Source: an uncultured Bacteroidales bacterium (GTDB lineage Bacteria; Bacteroidota; Bacteroidia; Bacteroidales; WCHB1-69). From it: a DNA stretch of 64,000 nt. The position numbers and the translations under genes are program-made. The stretch is taken from positions 207,083 to 271,082 of the forward strand of contig ONAB01000002.1 in NCBI GenBank assembly GCA_900315705.1. The letters are read 5' to 3'. How positions within the stretch are numbered: the first letter of the stretch is position 1; each line of letters opens with the position of its first letter. Under the pieces are notes generated by a model. That model saw nothing but the letters and a program-made list of their open reading frames with translations. It did no database searches and was not told where the DNA came from. Shown piece by piece: positions 1 to 8,247 of this stretch.

Positions 1-894
1 CACGTGGGCGAAAGCATCCTCCTTGAATGGAACAGCAGCGAACGCCACTCCCAGAAACTCGACCTCTCCGTGCGATTCCCCTTCCTTTTCCGCACGCGCT
101 TCGGCATCGAGAGCAGTTTCCGCCTCGACAAGCAGGACACCTCCTACCTGACCCTGGATTTCCACCTCGGCATCCCCTACGCCTTCGCGCCCAACAGCCA
201 CATCGAGCCCTACTTCAACCTCACCAGCTCCAGCGTGCTCAGTCCTGCCCTGTCGTGCCTTGACGGCGACACCAGCTACATTGATTACCGCAAGACGCTC
301 TACGGCGTGAGGTTCCGCTTCCGCAAGCTGGACTACCTTTTCAACCCCAGGCGCGGCGTGGACCTGGGCATCGACCTGTCGGCGGGCAGGCGCACCCTGC
401 TCCCGAATCGCTTTATGGAGGAGGAGACATACAATAATATAATAAAGCAACGGGCCTCGTACTGCATCACAGGCGACCTGCGGGGATACATTCCCATAGG
501 ACGGCACTGGGTCATCGCCCCGCGGCTGCAGGGCGGCTCGCTCCTCAACGGCCCGCACTACGACAACGAGCTCTTCAAAATCGCCGGCGTGGAGCGTTTG
601 CGCGGATTCAACCCCAATGACCTCTGCGCCTCCACCTACCTGCTATACTCCGCCGAGGTACGCTTCCTCTTCGCCAAACGCTCCTACGCACACATCTTCT
701 TCGACGGCGGCGTTTATGAACAACACACGGAGAGCCGTTACCTGCGCGACACGCCTTTCGGCTTCGGCGCTGGCGTGAACCTCGCCGTCCGCTCCGGCAC
801 CTTCTATCTCGAATATGCCTTGGGCCGACAGATGAAGAACCCCATCTCCCTGAAGAGAGGGCTCATCCATTTCGGAATAAAAGTCGATTTCTAA
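1..894 (+). CDS. BamA/TamA-family outer-membrane barrel protein, C-terminal part
   Basis: The frame is open at the left edge, so this is the 3' end of a longer gene; a GTG at position 4 is not a credible start. The 297 visible residues look like the C-terminal 16-strand barrel of the surface-antigen (D15/BamA/TamA) family: alternating aromatic/polar strands, an F-N-P-R-R-G-V-D-L segment, and the lid-loop-like motif G-V-E-R-L-R-G-F with its conserved R-G-F. The protein ends in K-V-D-F, an aromatic C-terminal residue typical of outer-membrane barrels. Family members insert barrels into, or move proteins across, the outer membrane; which paralogue this is (BamA, TamA or a patatin-linked form) cannot be decided without the N-terminal POTRA domains. 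Its stop codon overlaps that of the convergent gene. Confidence 0.8.
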   Translation, partial: HVGESILLEWNSSERHSQKLDLSVRFPFLFRTRFGIESSFRLDKQDTSYLTLDFHLGIPYAFAPNSHIEPYFNLTSSSVLSPALSCLDGDTSYIDYRKTLYGVRFRFRKLDYLFNPRRGVDLGIDLSAGRRTLLPNRFMEEETYNNIIKQRASYCITGDLRGYIPIGRHWVIAPRLQGGSLLNGPHYDNELFKIAGVERLRGFNPNDLCASTYLLYSAEVRFLFAKRSYAHIFFDGGVYEQHTESRYLRDTPFGFGAGVNLAVRSGTFYLEYALGRQMKNPISLKRGLIHFGIKVDF

Positions 895-1520
895 AGTTCA
901 CACGTCACCGACTCGTGAATGCCGAGTTCCGTGGCGATGCCGAGCAGCACCTTGTCAATCTTGTCTTTGACAAACTCTTCTGACTCTATGATGTGCAGGT
1001 TGGGATGGCGTTGCCAGGCACGGATAAGGTTTTCATCCACGGCGATGGCCTCGGCCAAGGTCTCTTCCATACGGGCTGAATTGTTGCTGAGCGTATAGCT
1101 GTTGGGGGCGCCCTTGGCACTGGTAATGAGATGAAAAACCGCTTTGTAACGGGCCATCAGTTCCTCCTCGGTGTGGCCGGTCTCGCGCAGCAGCCGCTGC
1201 CAGTCCTTGGGATCCATATAAGCGGAAATATCCATTGCACCACGGTCGTTGACAATCAGGGCGGGCTTGCCCGTAGCCTCGGCAATATTGTAGAAGGAGT
1301 CCTCCATCTGCAACAAGAACAACATCATATTCTTGTGGATCTCATAGTAAAGATTGCGGTCATGGGTGAGGAAATCGGCGCCCGCCTTGATGAAAAGCGT
1401 GGGGGATTCGGGGAGTGTGAAGACGGCATAGCCGAGTTTGGAGAAGACCTCCTCGATGCGCTCGTTCGTGGTGGTCTTGCCGGCACAAGGGCCGCCGGTG
1501 AGGACAATTTTAGTAATCAT
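891..1520 (-). CDS. AAA-family P-loop ATPase/kinase (AAA_28-like)
   Basis: A 209-residue protein beginning [10 protein letters not shown] with a Walker A loop G-G-P-C-A-G-K-T-T right at the N-terminus, as in the AAA_28 / NadR-kinase-like group of small nucleotide-binding proteins. A later N-D-R-G-A-M-D segment could serve as the Walker B/lid region. The substrate is unknown; I infer an ATP- or GTP-dependent kinase-like role. I chose the ATG at 1520 because it places the P-loop at the usual distance from the start; the longer frame to 1592 would run through the promoter of the divergent gene. It converges on the barrel gene, and the two stop codons share bases 891-894. Confidence 0.7.
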   Translation of the reverse strand: MITKIVLTGGPCAGKTTTNERIEEVFSKLGYAVFTLPESPTLFIKAGADFLTHDRNLYYEIHKNMMLFLLQMEDSFYNIAEATGKPALIVNDRGAMDISAYMDPKDWQRLLRETGHTEEELMARYKAVFHLITSAKGAPNSYTLSNNSARMEETLAEAIAVDENLIRAWQRHPNLHIIESEEFVKDKIDKVLLGIATELGIHESVTCEL

Positions 1521-1562
1521 AGCAACAACTTTATGAGGCGGCAAAGATACCACTATTTTTTG

Positions 1563-1570
1563 TATTTTTG
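1563..1570 (+). promoter_or_regulatory. Bacteroidota -7 promoter box for kal-kce
   Basis: TATTTTTG matches the TAnnTTTG -7 consensus and lies about 38 nt before the kal start, in the space between two divergent genes. No good -33 TTTG is visible at the expected distance. Confidence 0.55.
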
Positions 1571-1607
1571 CGACCCCAAAAAGCTCATACAAAACCTTAG
1601 CAATATT

Positions 1608-2003
1608 ATGGAAAAGAAAACTTCAATGATCAGACTTAGAATGAGCACACACGATGCTCATTATGGTGGAAATTTAGTCAACGGCGCCCGTATGCTGGAC
1701 CTTTTCGGCGATGTGGCCACGGAGTTGCTCATTATGCAAGACGGCGACGAAGGCCTCTTCCGCGCTTACGACAACGTGGAGTTCCTGGCCCCTGTCTATG
1801 CCGGCGACTTCATCGAGGCCGTGGGTGAGATCACCGAGGTGGGCAACAGCTCCCGCAAGATGGTGTTCGAGGCCCGCAAGGTCATCGCCCCGCGTCCTGA
1901 TATCAGCGACTCCGCCGCCGACGTGCTCGAAGAGCCCATCGTGGTGTGCCGCGCTTCCGGCACCTGCGTCACTCCGAAAAAATGCCAGAGAAAAAATAAT
2001 TAA
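1608..2003 (+). CDS. kal: 3-aminobutyryl-CoA ammonia-lyase
   Basis: A 131-residue hotdog-fold-like protein whose N-terminal part ([13 protein letters not shown], then [11 protein letters not shown]) and central P-V-Y-A-G-D-F-I-E segment are characteristic of Kal, which removes ammonia from L-3-aminobutyryl-CoA to give crotonyl-CoA in lysine fermentation. The length fits the family (about 125-130 residues). I use the ATG at 1608 rather than the longer frame from 1131, because that extension lies antisense to the neighbouring ATPase and upstream of the promoter box. The next gene encodes Kce, the preceding pathway step, which strongly supports the assignment. The stop codon is the first three bases of a 7-bp tandem repeat. 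Confidence 0.88.
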   Translation: MEKKTSMIRLRMSTHDAHYGGNLVNGARMLDLFGDVATELLIMQDGDEGLFRAYDNVEFLAPVYAGDFIEAVGEITEVGNSSRKMVFEARKVIAPRPDISDSAADVLEEPIVVCRASGTCVTPKKCQRKNN

Positions 2004-2035
2004 GACGTAAGACTTTAGACGTAAGACGTAAGAAA
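2001..2035. repeat. Heptanucleotide tandem repeat on the kal stop codon
   Basis: Five consecutive 7-base units, consensus TAAGACG (TAAGACG, TAAGACT, TTAGACG, TAAGACG, TAAGAAA). The TAA stop of kal is the first three bases of unit one. Similar period-7 repeats follow korB, clpC and the alpha-2-macroglobulin gene. Confidence 0.85.
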
Positions 2036-2057
2036 CAAATTCCCAAAAATCGACAAA

Positions 2058-2885
2058 ATGGAAAAACTGATAATTACCGCTGCTATTTGCGGTGCGGAGG
2101 TCACCAAAGAACAGAACCCCGCCGTTCCCTATACTGTTGAAGAAATCGTCCGCGAGGCCAAGAGCGCCGTGGATGCAGGCGCCGCCATCGTGCACCTTCA
2201 CGTGCGCGAGGACGACGGAACGCCCACGCAGAGCCGCGACCGTTTCCAGGAGTGCGAAGAGGCCATCTACAAGGTGTGCCCCAACGTCATCCTTATCCCC
2301 TCCACCGGCGGTGCCGTCGGTATGAGCCCCGAAGAGCGCCTGCAGTCCACCGACACCACCCCCATCCCGGAGATGGCCACCCTTGACTGCGGCACCTGCA
2401 ACTTCGGCGACGAGATTTTCGACAACACGATGCCCACGATGCGCGCCTTCGGCAAACGTATGATGGAGCGCGGCATCAAGCCCGAATACGAATGCTTCGA
2501 GATGGGCCACCTCGACACCATCCTGACAATGGCCCGCAAGGGCCAGGTGCCTGGCGCCCCGATGCAGTTCAACTTCGTGCTCGGCGTGCCCGGCTGCACC
2601 CCCGCCACCGTGGACAACCTCTGCTGGCTCGTGAAGAACATCCCCGCCGGCAGCACCTGGACCAGCACCGGCATCGGCCGCCACGCCTTCACCCTCGCCG
2701 CACCCACCATCGTGATGGGCGGCAACGTGCGCGTCGGCTTCGAGGACAACCTCTACCTTGAAAAAGGCGTCCTCGCCAAGTCCAACGGCGAACTCGTGGA
2801 CAAAGTGGTCCGTATGGCCAAACTCCTCGGCCGCGAAGTGGCCACCTCCGACGAGGCCCGCGTCATTCTCGGACTGAAGAAATAA
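2058..2885 (+). CDS. kce: 3-keto-5-aminohexanoate cleavage enzyme
   Basis: A 275-residue TIM-barrel protein of the BKACE (DUF849) family. It has the N-terminal I-T-A-A-I-C-G-A segment, the metal-binding H-L-H-V-R motif (around residues 45-50) and the P-S-T-G-G loop. Kce condenses 3-keto-5-aminohexanoate with acetyl-CoA to give acetoacetate and L-3-aminobutyryl-CoA, which the adjacent kal product then deaminates. BKACE enzymes have varied substrates; the pairing with kal makes the lysine-fermentation substrate the likely one. The gene lies 54 nt after kal and is followed by a strong terminator, so kal-kce appears to be a two-gene operon. The rest of the pathway (kamA, kamDE, kdd) is not in this window. 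Confidence 0.9.
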   Translation: MEKLIITAAICGAEVTKEQNPAVPYTVEEIVREAKSAVDAGAAIVHLHVREDDGTPTQSRDRFQECEEAIYKVCPNVILIPSTGGAVGMSPEERLQSTDTTPIPEMATLDCGTCNFGDEIFDNTMPTMRAFGKRMMERGIKPEYECFEMGHLDTILTMARKGQVPGAPMQFNFVLGVPGCTPATVDNLCWLVKNIPAGSTWTSTGIGRHAFTLAAPTIVMGGNVRVGFEDNLYLEKGVLAKSNGELVDKVVRMAKLLGREVATSDEARVILGLKK

Positions 2886-2923
2886 TCCCACAGAGTGCCC
2901 AGCGCACTCATACTCACACAACC

Positions 2924-2958
2924 GAGAGGCGGCCGCACACGCAGCCGCCTCTCCTTTT
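2924..2958 (+). terminator. Rho-independent terminator after kce
   Basis: A 10-bp perfect stem GAGAGGCGGC / GCCGCCTCTC with a 10-base loop, followed by CTTTT, between kce and the methyltransferase gene. Confidence 0.85.
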
Positions 2959-2969
2959 AAAAAGCCACG

Positions 2970-4160
2970 ATGAACCTCAACGATGCGACACGAGCCTTTA
3001 TACGCGCACACGCCACCGACGATGTGCGGCAACTGGCCTTGCGGGGCACCAAAGACCCGCAAGTGGACCTTCCTTTTGCTCTCCAACAAATCGAAGGCAG
3101 GCAGAAAGCACAGACCAAACTGCCCGAGCACTTCGCCCAAGAAGATGTTCTCTATCCTGCGACGCAATCGATGGAACAGTGCTCCTCCGCCATCACCGCC
3201 GACTACAAGGCCACTCTGGTCAAAGGCACATCGCTGGCCGATCTCAGCGGAGGATTCGGCGTGGACACCTTCGCCTTCGCCCGTCATTTCCGGCACTGCA
3301 CCTACATCGAACCGCAACCCGGGCTGTGCGACATCGTGTGCCACAACGCAACGGTGTTCGGACTGGACAACATCGAGATACTGCAAGGCACAATGGAGGA
3401 ACAGATGGGGAACATCGGACAGGTGGACTGGCTCTACGTGGACCCTTCGCGGCGCGACAGCCACGGGCGGCGCGTGGTGACCTTAGAGGCCTGCACCCCC
3501 GACCTCACCCAATGCCTCCCCCTGCTGCACGCACACACCCGCAAGGGAGTGCTCGCCAAACTCTCTCCGCTCATCGACCTCGGTGGCACGCTCCGGCAAC
3601 TTCCGGAAACCGCCGAGATACACGTTGTAGCCGTCAACGGGGAGTGCAAGGAGGTGCTTTTCCTGCTGCGCTTTGAGGGGAAAACACACAACACCCCCAA
3701 GATCCAAGCCGTCAACTTTGTACAGGGGCAACCCAGCACTTTCACCTTCACCCTTGAGGAGGAGGCCGCTGCCAAACCCGTACTGGCCACCAACCTGGGG
3801 ACCTATCTTTACGAACCCAACGCCGCCATCCTGAAAGCCGGCGCCTTCAAGTGCCTCGCCACGCGGTTCGGGATCCAAAAGCTGCACCCGCACTCCCATC
3901 TCTACACCAGCGACACGCTCCTGCCCAACTTCCCGGGACGCACCTTCAGCATTATGGAGCAGATTCCCTTCGGCAAGCGCGCGGCAACCGCCGTGGCCGC
4001 CATCACAGACAGGGCCAATGTCGCGGTGAGGAACTTCCCGCTCACGGCGGAAGAACTCAAGGCAAAACTGAAATTGAAAGACGGAGGGGACGTTTACCTC
4101 TTCGGCACCACGCTTTCCGGCGGCGACAAAACACTGCTGCTCTGCAAACGAATGCCCTAA
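2970..4160 (+). CDS. Class I SAM-dependent methyltransferase with C-terminal THUMP-like domain
   Basis: A 396-residue protein. The SAM-binding motif I is D-L-S-G-G-F-G-V-D-T-F around residues 92-102, followed by an acidic motif II (Y-I-E-P) and a D-P-S-R-R-D motif IV around residues 157-162. The N-terminal helical part and the C-terminal domain (ending L-F-G-T-T-L-S-G-G-D-K-T) resemble the Bacteroidota PG_1098-type proteins with a THUMP-like tail, which are thought to act on RNA. The exact target is unknown. It sits alone between the kce terminator and the next promoter. Confidence 0.72.
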   Translation: MNLNDATRAFIRAHATDDVRQLALRGTKDPQVDLPFALQQIEGRQKAQTKLPEHFAQEDVLYPATQSMEQCSSAITADYKATLVKGTSLADLSGGFGVDTFAFARHFRHCTYIEPQPGLCDIVCHNATVFGLDNIEILQGTMEEQMGNIGQVDWLYVDPSRRDSHGRRVVTLEACTPDLTQCLPLLHAHTRKGVLAKLSPLIDLGGTLRQLPETAEIHVVAVNGECKEVLFLLRFEGKTHNTPKIQAVNFVQGQPSTFTFTLEEEAAAKPVLATNLGTYLYEPNAAILKAGAFKCLATRFGIQKLHPHSHLYTSDTLLPNFPGRTFSIMEQIPFGKRAATAVAAITDRANVAVRNFPLTAEELKAKLKLKDGGDVYLFGTTLSGGDKTLLLCKRMP

Positions 4161-4238
4161 CAATTGGGAAAAGAAGCCACAGTTGAAGACCCAAAGTAAA
4201 AATTAAGCGGAAACGCCTTACACATCTGCATTTTTTTA

Positions 4239-4246
4239 TATTTTTG
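4239..4246 (+). promoter_or_regulatory. -7 box TATTTTTG, almost leaderless transcript
   Basis: TATTTTTG lies so close to the ATG at 4255 that the predicted transcript start, about 5-7 nt downstream of the box, leaves almost no 5' leader. Confidence 0.55.
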
Positions 4247-4254
4247 CGGCTGAA

Positions 4255-4983
4255 ATGAGTAAGTATTTTGCCACTCCCAAAAAGCACACCCTTGACCTCG
4301 AGTCCTACTTCGGTCAGCACAAGAACTATTACATTTTCTTGCTGAAATCGAACACGGTTCCCGTCCGTATGGCCGCCAAACTGGGAGACTTGTTTCATCT
4401 TCCGTTTCTGTTTATTGACCAGATAGAGTTGCCGTTGTGCGAGAAAGAGTGCGCTTTTCCCCTCTTTTTCTCGCGGTTCAATTCCCAAAACGAAGCGAAT
4501 CTCATCCTGATGCCCAACAAGGCCACCCTTTCAGCCGCAGACCTCTCAGACGCGTCCGACCCGCTGCTGGGGCTCCCGCTGTTTGACGAGGAGGCCTACA
4601 TCTTCAATCGCCACGGCCGCTTCCGTTTCCCCTGCGAGTGGGAAGACTTCGACTACCTCATTTTCCTTTCCGCCGAAAAGGACAGCCGGATAAGCGAGAA
4701 GGTGCTGGACGTGCTGAAAAACACCAAGTGCCAGGATATCAGCGGAATGATTCAGCCCAAGGGCAACAAAAAGGCCGAGAAGGAACGCATTTCCTTCCTT
4801 CAGCGACTGATTATAGACTTTGATGTGATGGTGTCCGATTTTCTGGAAGAGTATGTCCGTCGCAAACTGGGTGGCGTGACAACCATCCCCGACGAGAATT
4901 ATGTTTTCCGCCGTTTCGACAGCATTGCCGTCTCCTTGCAGCCCCTGCTGGACACATCGTTGATGCACCGCCCCGATTATTGA
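4255..4983 (+). CDS. Conserved hypothetical protein, weakly IPExxVDY-like
   Basis: A 242-residue soluble protein with no signal peptide or membrane segment. The order of elements in the first 170 residues (a Y-F-G segment near the start, a helix, a mid F-D-Y-L-I-F-L strand, then a helix V-L-D-V-L-K-N) reminds me of the short Bacteroidota IPExxVDY family, but the signature itself is not convincingly present, so I treat this as hypothetical. The last 70 residues form an extra charged, probably helical domain. A strong -7 box lies 9 bases upstream of the start. Function is unknown. Confidence 0.6.
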   Translation: MSKYFATPKKHTLDLESYFGQHKNYYIFLLKSNTVPVRMAAKLGDLFHLPFLFIDQIELPLCEKECAFPLFFSRFNSQNEANLILMPNKATLSAADLSDASDPLLGLPLFDEEAYIFNRHGRFRFPCEWEDFDYLIFLSAEKDSRISEKVLDVLKNTKCQDISGMIQPKGNKKAEKERISFLQRLIIDFDVMVSDFLEEYVRRKLGGVTTIPDENYVFRRFDSIAVSLQPLLDTSLMHRPDY

Positions 4984-5109
4984 GTCGGGCGTGCAAGAAT
5001 GGAATTTCTTTTTTCAGTGTCAAAAAACACGGAGAATAATGTCGCAAACCACAAAAAACAGCTAAAAAATAATAAGACAATTTCATTTGTGATTTGGGTG
5101 TAAATTTAT

Positions 5110-5117
5110 TACCTTTG
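5110..5117 (+). promoter_or_regulatory. -7 promoter box for korAB
   Basis: TACCTTTG matches TAnnTTTG. A TTTG at 5093-5096 could act as the -33 box, at slightly short spacing. A leader of about 85 nt would precede the korA start. Confidence 0.55.
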
Positions 5118-5208
5118 CCCCCGCAAAGAAAAGGGGGAAAATCCTCCGATTTTACTGTGTAATTTATTGATTACTAAACAAATAAATACAATACAAAACT
5201 ATCGTCCT

Positions 5209-7059
5209 ATGACAGAAAACAAACAAATCCAGAACAGAGACGACATCGTCGTCCGTTTTGCGGGCGACAGCGGCGACGGTATGCAACTGTCGGGAACCCT
5301 GTTCTCAGATGCCTCCGCCCTCACCGGCAACGACATTGCCACATTCCCTGACTATCCTGCTGAAATCCGTGCCCCGCACAACACCATTGCGGGCGTGTCG
5401 GGTTACCAGGTTCACGTGGGCAACCACATCTACAGCTCGGGTGACAAGTGCGACATCCTGGTCGCGATGAACCCTGCCTCCCTGAAGTCCAATATGAAAT
5501 GGGCCAAGAAGGGTGCCACCATCATTGTTGACATCGACACGTTCACTGACGAAGCGCTGACCAAGGCCGGCTACACCGAGAACGACAATCCTTTCACGGA
5601 TGAGATGGAGCGTGCCTACACCATCATCAAGGCGCCCGTCACCTCCTTCACCCAGCGCATCGGCAACGAGCAGGGTGCTGACAAGAAGACGGCCGACCGC
5701 TGCCGCAATATGTTCGCGCTCGGCATCATCTTCTATGCCACGCACAAGAAACTGGATCAGACCTACGCCTATCTGGAGCGCAAGTTCGCCAAGAAACCCG
5801 ACGTGGTGAAGCTGAACAAGGCCGTGCTTACCGAGGGCTATGAATATGCCGACAAACTGGAAGTGATGCACTCCCACATATTTGAAATTGCCCGGGCCGA
5901 CAAGATGCCGAAGGGCCGCTACCGCAACATCACGGGCAATGTGGCCACCGCTTGGGGCCTCTTGGCCGCCTCTGAACGTTCGGGCCGCCGCCTCTTCCTG
6001 GGCTCCTACCCTATCACTCCGGCCACGGACGTGATGGTCGAATTGGCCAAGCACAAATCCCTGGGTGCCCGCGTGTTCCAAGCTGAAGATGAAATCTCCG
6101 GCATCTGTTCTGCCATTGGCGCCTCTTACGCCGGCGCACTAGCCTGCACCTCCACTTCCGGCCCCGGCCTCTCCCTCAAGAGCGAGGCTCTCGGTCTGGC
6201 CGTGATGGTGGAACTGCCCCTCGTGGTGGTTGACGTGCAGCGTGGCGGTCCCTCCACGGGTCTGCCCACCAAGACGGAGCAGAGCGACCTCAACCAGGCT
6301 CTCTACGGCCGTAACGGCGAGGCTCCCCTTGTGGTGATGGCCGCATCCTCCAGCGCCAACTGCTTCTACTGGGCTTACAACGCCGCCAAGGTCGCCCTCG
6401 AGCATATGACTCCCGTCATCCTGCTCACCGACGGCTATCTCGGCAATGGTTCCCAGTTGTTCCGCATCCCCAAGGTGGCCGACCTGCCGAGCATCACGCC
6501 GCGCCTCGCCACCCCGAATGACCCTGACTACCGTCCGTTCCGCCGCGATGAGGAGAAATTCGCACGCTGGTGGGCACTGCCCGGTATGGAAGGTCTGCGC
6601 CACCGCGTGGGCGGCCTCGAGAAATGCCCCGACGGCCCGCTCAGCACCGACCCCGAGAACCACGCCCTGATGGTACACAACCGCCAGGAGAAGGTGAACC
6701 GCGTGGCCAACTACATCCCCGACCAGGAGGTGACCGGCAACCCCGACGCTGACCTGCTCGTGGTGGGTTGGGGCGGCACTTCCGGTGCCCTCACCCTCGC
6801 CGTGGAGGAGATGAACAACGAAGGCAAGAAGGTGGCTTACACCCACTTCAACTATATCTGCCCGCTTCCCAAGAACACCGGCGACATCCTCAGAAAGTAC
6901 AAGAAGATTGTCGTCTGCGAACTCAACAACGGCCAATTCGCCGGTTACCTGCGCACCCAATACCCCGAATGTCCTATGACCCAATACAACAAGATTATGG
7001 GCCTGCCCTTCGAAGTGGGTGAATTGAAAGCCGAGTTCGAAAGACTGCTTGCCAAATAA
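5209..7059 (+). CDS. korA: 2-oxoacid:ferredoxin oxidoreductase, fused gamma-alpha subunit
   Basis: A 617-residue subunit of a ferredoxin-dependent 2-oxoacid (probably 2-oxoglutarate) oxidoreductase. The N-terminal gamma domain starts with V-R-F-A-G-D-S-G-D-G-M-Q-L-S-G; the alpha (pyrimidine-binding) domain starts around residue 240 (G-S-Y-P-I-T-P-A-T-D) and holds Q-A-E-D-E-I-S-G and T-S-T-S-G-P-G-L-S. The enzyme decarboxylates a 2-oxoacid with CoA, giving acyl-CoA and reduced ferredoxin, in the cytoplasm. I chose the ATG at 5209, which directly precedes the conserved domain; the TTG at 5167 would add 14 unlikely residues. korB follows 28 nt downstream, and the two form an operon. Substrate preference (2-oxoglutarate versus other oxoacids) is inferred from the architecture. 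Confidence 0.88.
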   Translation: MTENKQIQNRDDIVVRFAGDSGDGMQLSGTLFSDASALTGNDIATFPDYPAEIRAPHNTIAGVSGYQVHVGNHIYSSGDKCDILVAMNPASLKSNMKWAKKGATIIVDIDTFTDEALTKAGYTENDNPFTDEMERAYTIIKAPVTSFTQRIGNEQGADKKTADRCRNMFALGIIFYATHKKLDQTYAYLERKFAKKPDVVKLNKAVLTEGYEYADKLEVMHSHIFEIARADKMPKGRYRNITGNVATAWGLLAASERSGRRLFLGSYPITPATDVMVELAKHKSLGARVFQAEDEISGICSAIGASYAGALACTSTSGPGLSLKSEALGLAVMVELPLVVVDVQRGGPSTGLPTKTEQSDLNQALYGRNGEAPLVVMAASSSANCFYWAYNAAKVALEHMTPVILLTDGYLGNGSQLFRIPKVADLPSITPRLATPNDPDYRPFRRDEEKFARWWALPGMEGLRHRVGGLEKCPDGPLSTDPENHALMVHNRQEKVNRVANYIPDQEVTGNPDADLLVVGWGGTSGALTLAVEEMNNEGKKVAYTHFNYICPLPKNTGDILRKYKKIVVCELNNGQFAGYLRTQYPECPMTQYNKIMGLPFEVGELKAEFERLLAK

Positions 7060-7087
7060 TTAAGTAAAACCATTAAAAAATACCAAT

Positions 7088-8122
7088 ATGGCAGAAAGAC
7101 ATTTTGTTCCCAAAGCGGACCGCGAATATACAAAAGCTGACTTCACCAGCGACCAAATGGTGAAATGGTGTCCCGGATGCGGTGACCACGCCATCCTCGC
7201 TGCATTGTTGAACACCTTCCCGAAGACCAACCACAAGAAGGAGAACATCTGTATGGTCTCCGGTATCGGTTGTTCCTCCCGTATCCCCTACTATGTGGAC
7301 ACCTACGGTTTCCACAGCATCCACGGACGCGCCTGCGCCATCGCCACGGGCGTGAAGCTGGCCAACCCGGCACTCTCCGTCTGGGTGAGTATGGGCGACG
7401 GTGACTCTATGGCTATCGGCGGCAACCACCTGATCCACGCCGTGCGCCGTAACCAGGACTTCAACATCACCATCTTCAACAACGAGATCTACGGCCTCAC
7501 CAAGGGCCAGTACAGTCCCACGACCAAGTTCGGCCAGGTGACGAAGACCTCCCCTTACGGCACCATCGACTACCCGTTCAACCCGGGTGAATTGGTGATG
7601 GGCGCCCAGGGCACCTTCTACGCCCGCGCACTCGACTGTCTGCCGCAACTCACCACCGACATTATGACGCGCGCCGCCCAGCACGACGGCACCAGCGTGG
7701 TGGAAGTGCTGCAGAACTGTATGATCTTCAACGACAAGGCACACGCCGCCATCACCGACCGCGCTGTGCGTGACGACCGCACCATCATCCTCGAGCACGG
7801 CAAGCCGATGATTTTCGGCAAGGACCGCAACAAAGGTCTCCGTTTCAACGGCCGTTGTCTGGAAGCCGTCACCATTGGCGAGAACGGCATCACGATGGAC
7901 GACATTATGATTCACGACGAGACCACCGAGGACACCGGCATCCATATGATGCTGGCCCGTATGAGTGGCGACCTGCCCGTGGCCATCGGCGTGATCCGCA
8001 ACGTGAAAAAGACCTCCTACACGCAACTTTACGAAGACCAGATGGACGAGCAGATGGCCAACGGCAAGTACAAATGCGTGGACGACCTGCTCAACAGCGG
8101 CGACACGTGGGAGGTGGAGTAA
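7088..8122 (+). CDS. korB: 2-oxoacid:ferredoxin oxidoreductase, beta subunit (TPP-binding)
   Basis: A 344-residue beta subunit partnering korA. The N-terminal W-C-P-G-C-G-D-H motif (around residue 28-35) and the thiamine-diphosphate/Mg binding motif G-D-G-D-S-M-A-I-G-G-N-H, followed by F-N-N-E-I-Y-G-L-T-K-G-Q, are all present. Together the two subunits oxidise 2-oxoacids to acyl-CoA and reduce ferredoxin; in anaerobic Bacteroidales this feeds amino-acid catabolism and reductive carboxylation. The gene is followed by an eight-unit heptamer repeat and then a terminator, which mark the operon end. Confidence 0.9.
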   Translation: MAERHFVPKADREYTKADFTSDQMVKWCPGCGDHAILAALLNTFPKTNHKKENICMVSGIGCSSRIPYYVDTYGFHSIHGRACAIATGVKLANPALSVWVSMGDGDSMAIGGNHLIHAVRRNQDFNITIFNNEIYGLTKGQYSPTTKFGQVTKTSPYGTIDYPFNPGELVMGAQGTFYARALDCLPQLTTDIMTRAAQHDGTSVVEVLQNCMIFNDKAHAAITDRAVRDDRTIILEHGKPMIFGKDRNKGLRFNGRCLEAVTIGENGITMDDIMIHDETTEDTGIHMMLARMSGDLPVAIGVIRNVKKTSYTQLYEDQMDEQMANGKYKCVDDLLNSGDTWEVE

Positions 8123-8124
8123 AC

Positions 8125-8180
8125 GGCTATTGGCCATTAGCTGTTAGCTGTTGGCAATTAGCTATTAGCTATTAGCTGGC
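8125..8180. repeat. Heptanucleotide tandem repeat after korB
   Basis: Eight degenerate 7-base units (GGCTATT, GGCCATT, AGCTGTT x2, GGCAATT, AGCTATT x2, AGCTGGC) start two bases after the korB stop codon and end before the terminator. Confidence 0.85.
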
Positions 8181-8193
8181 TAAAGATAATCAC

Positions 8194-8223
8194 AAGGGCT
8201 GCCGGAGACGGCGGCCCTTTTTT
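8194..8223 (+). terminator. Terminator of korAB
   Basis: Stem GGGCTGCCG / CGGCGGCCC with one T:G wobble and a GAGA-type loop, followed by six T. It also separates korAB from the convergent WYL regulator gene. Confidence 0.85.
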
Positions 8224-8247
8224 GTATGGGTTGTGATGGGAGACTGA

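Noticed and set aside
1674..3464. A 596-codon open frame on the minus strand opposite kal, kce and the methyltransferase.
   Set aside because: It is a shadow of GC-rich coding on the other strand: alanine/glycine/histidine/valine-rich, without family similarity.
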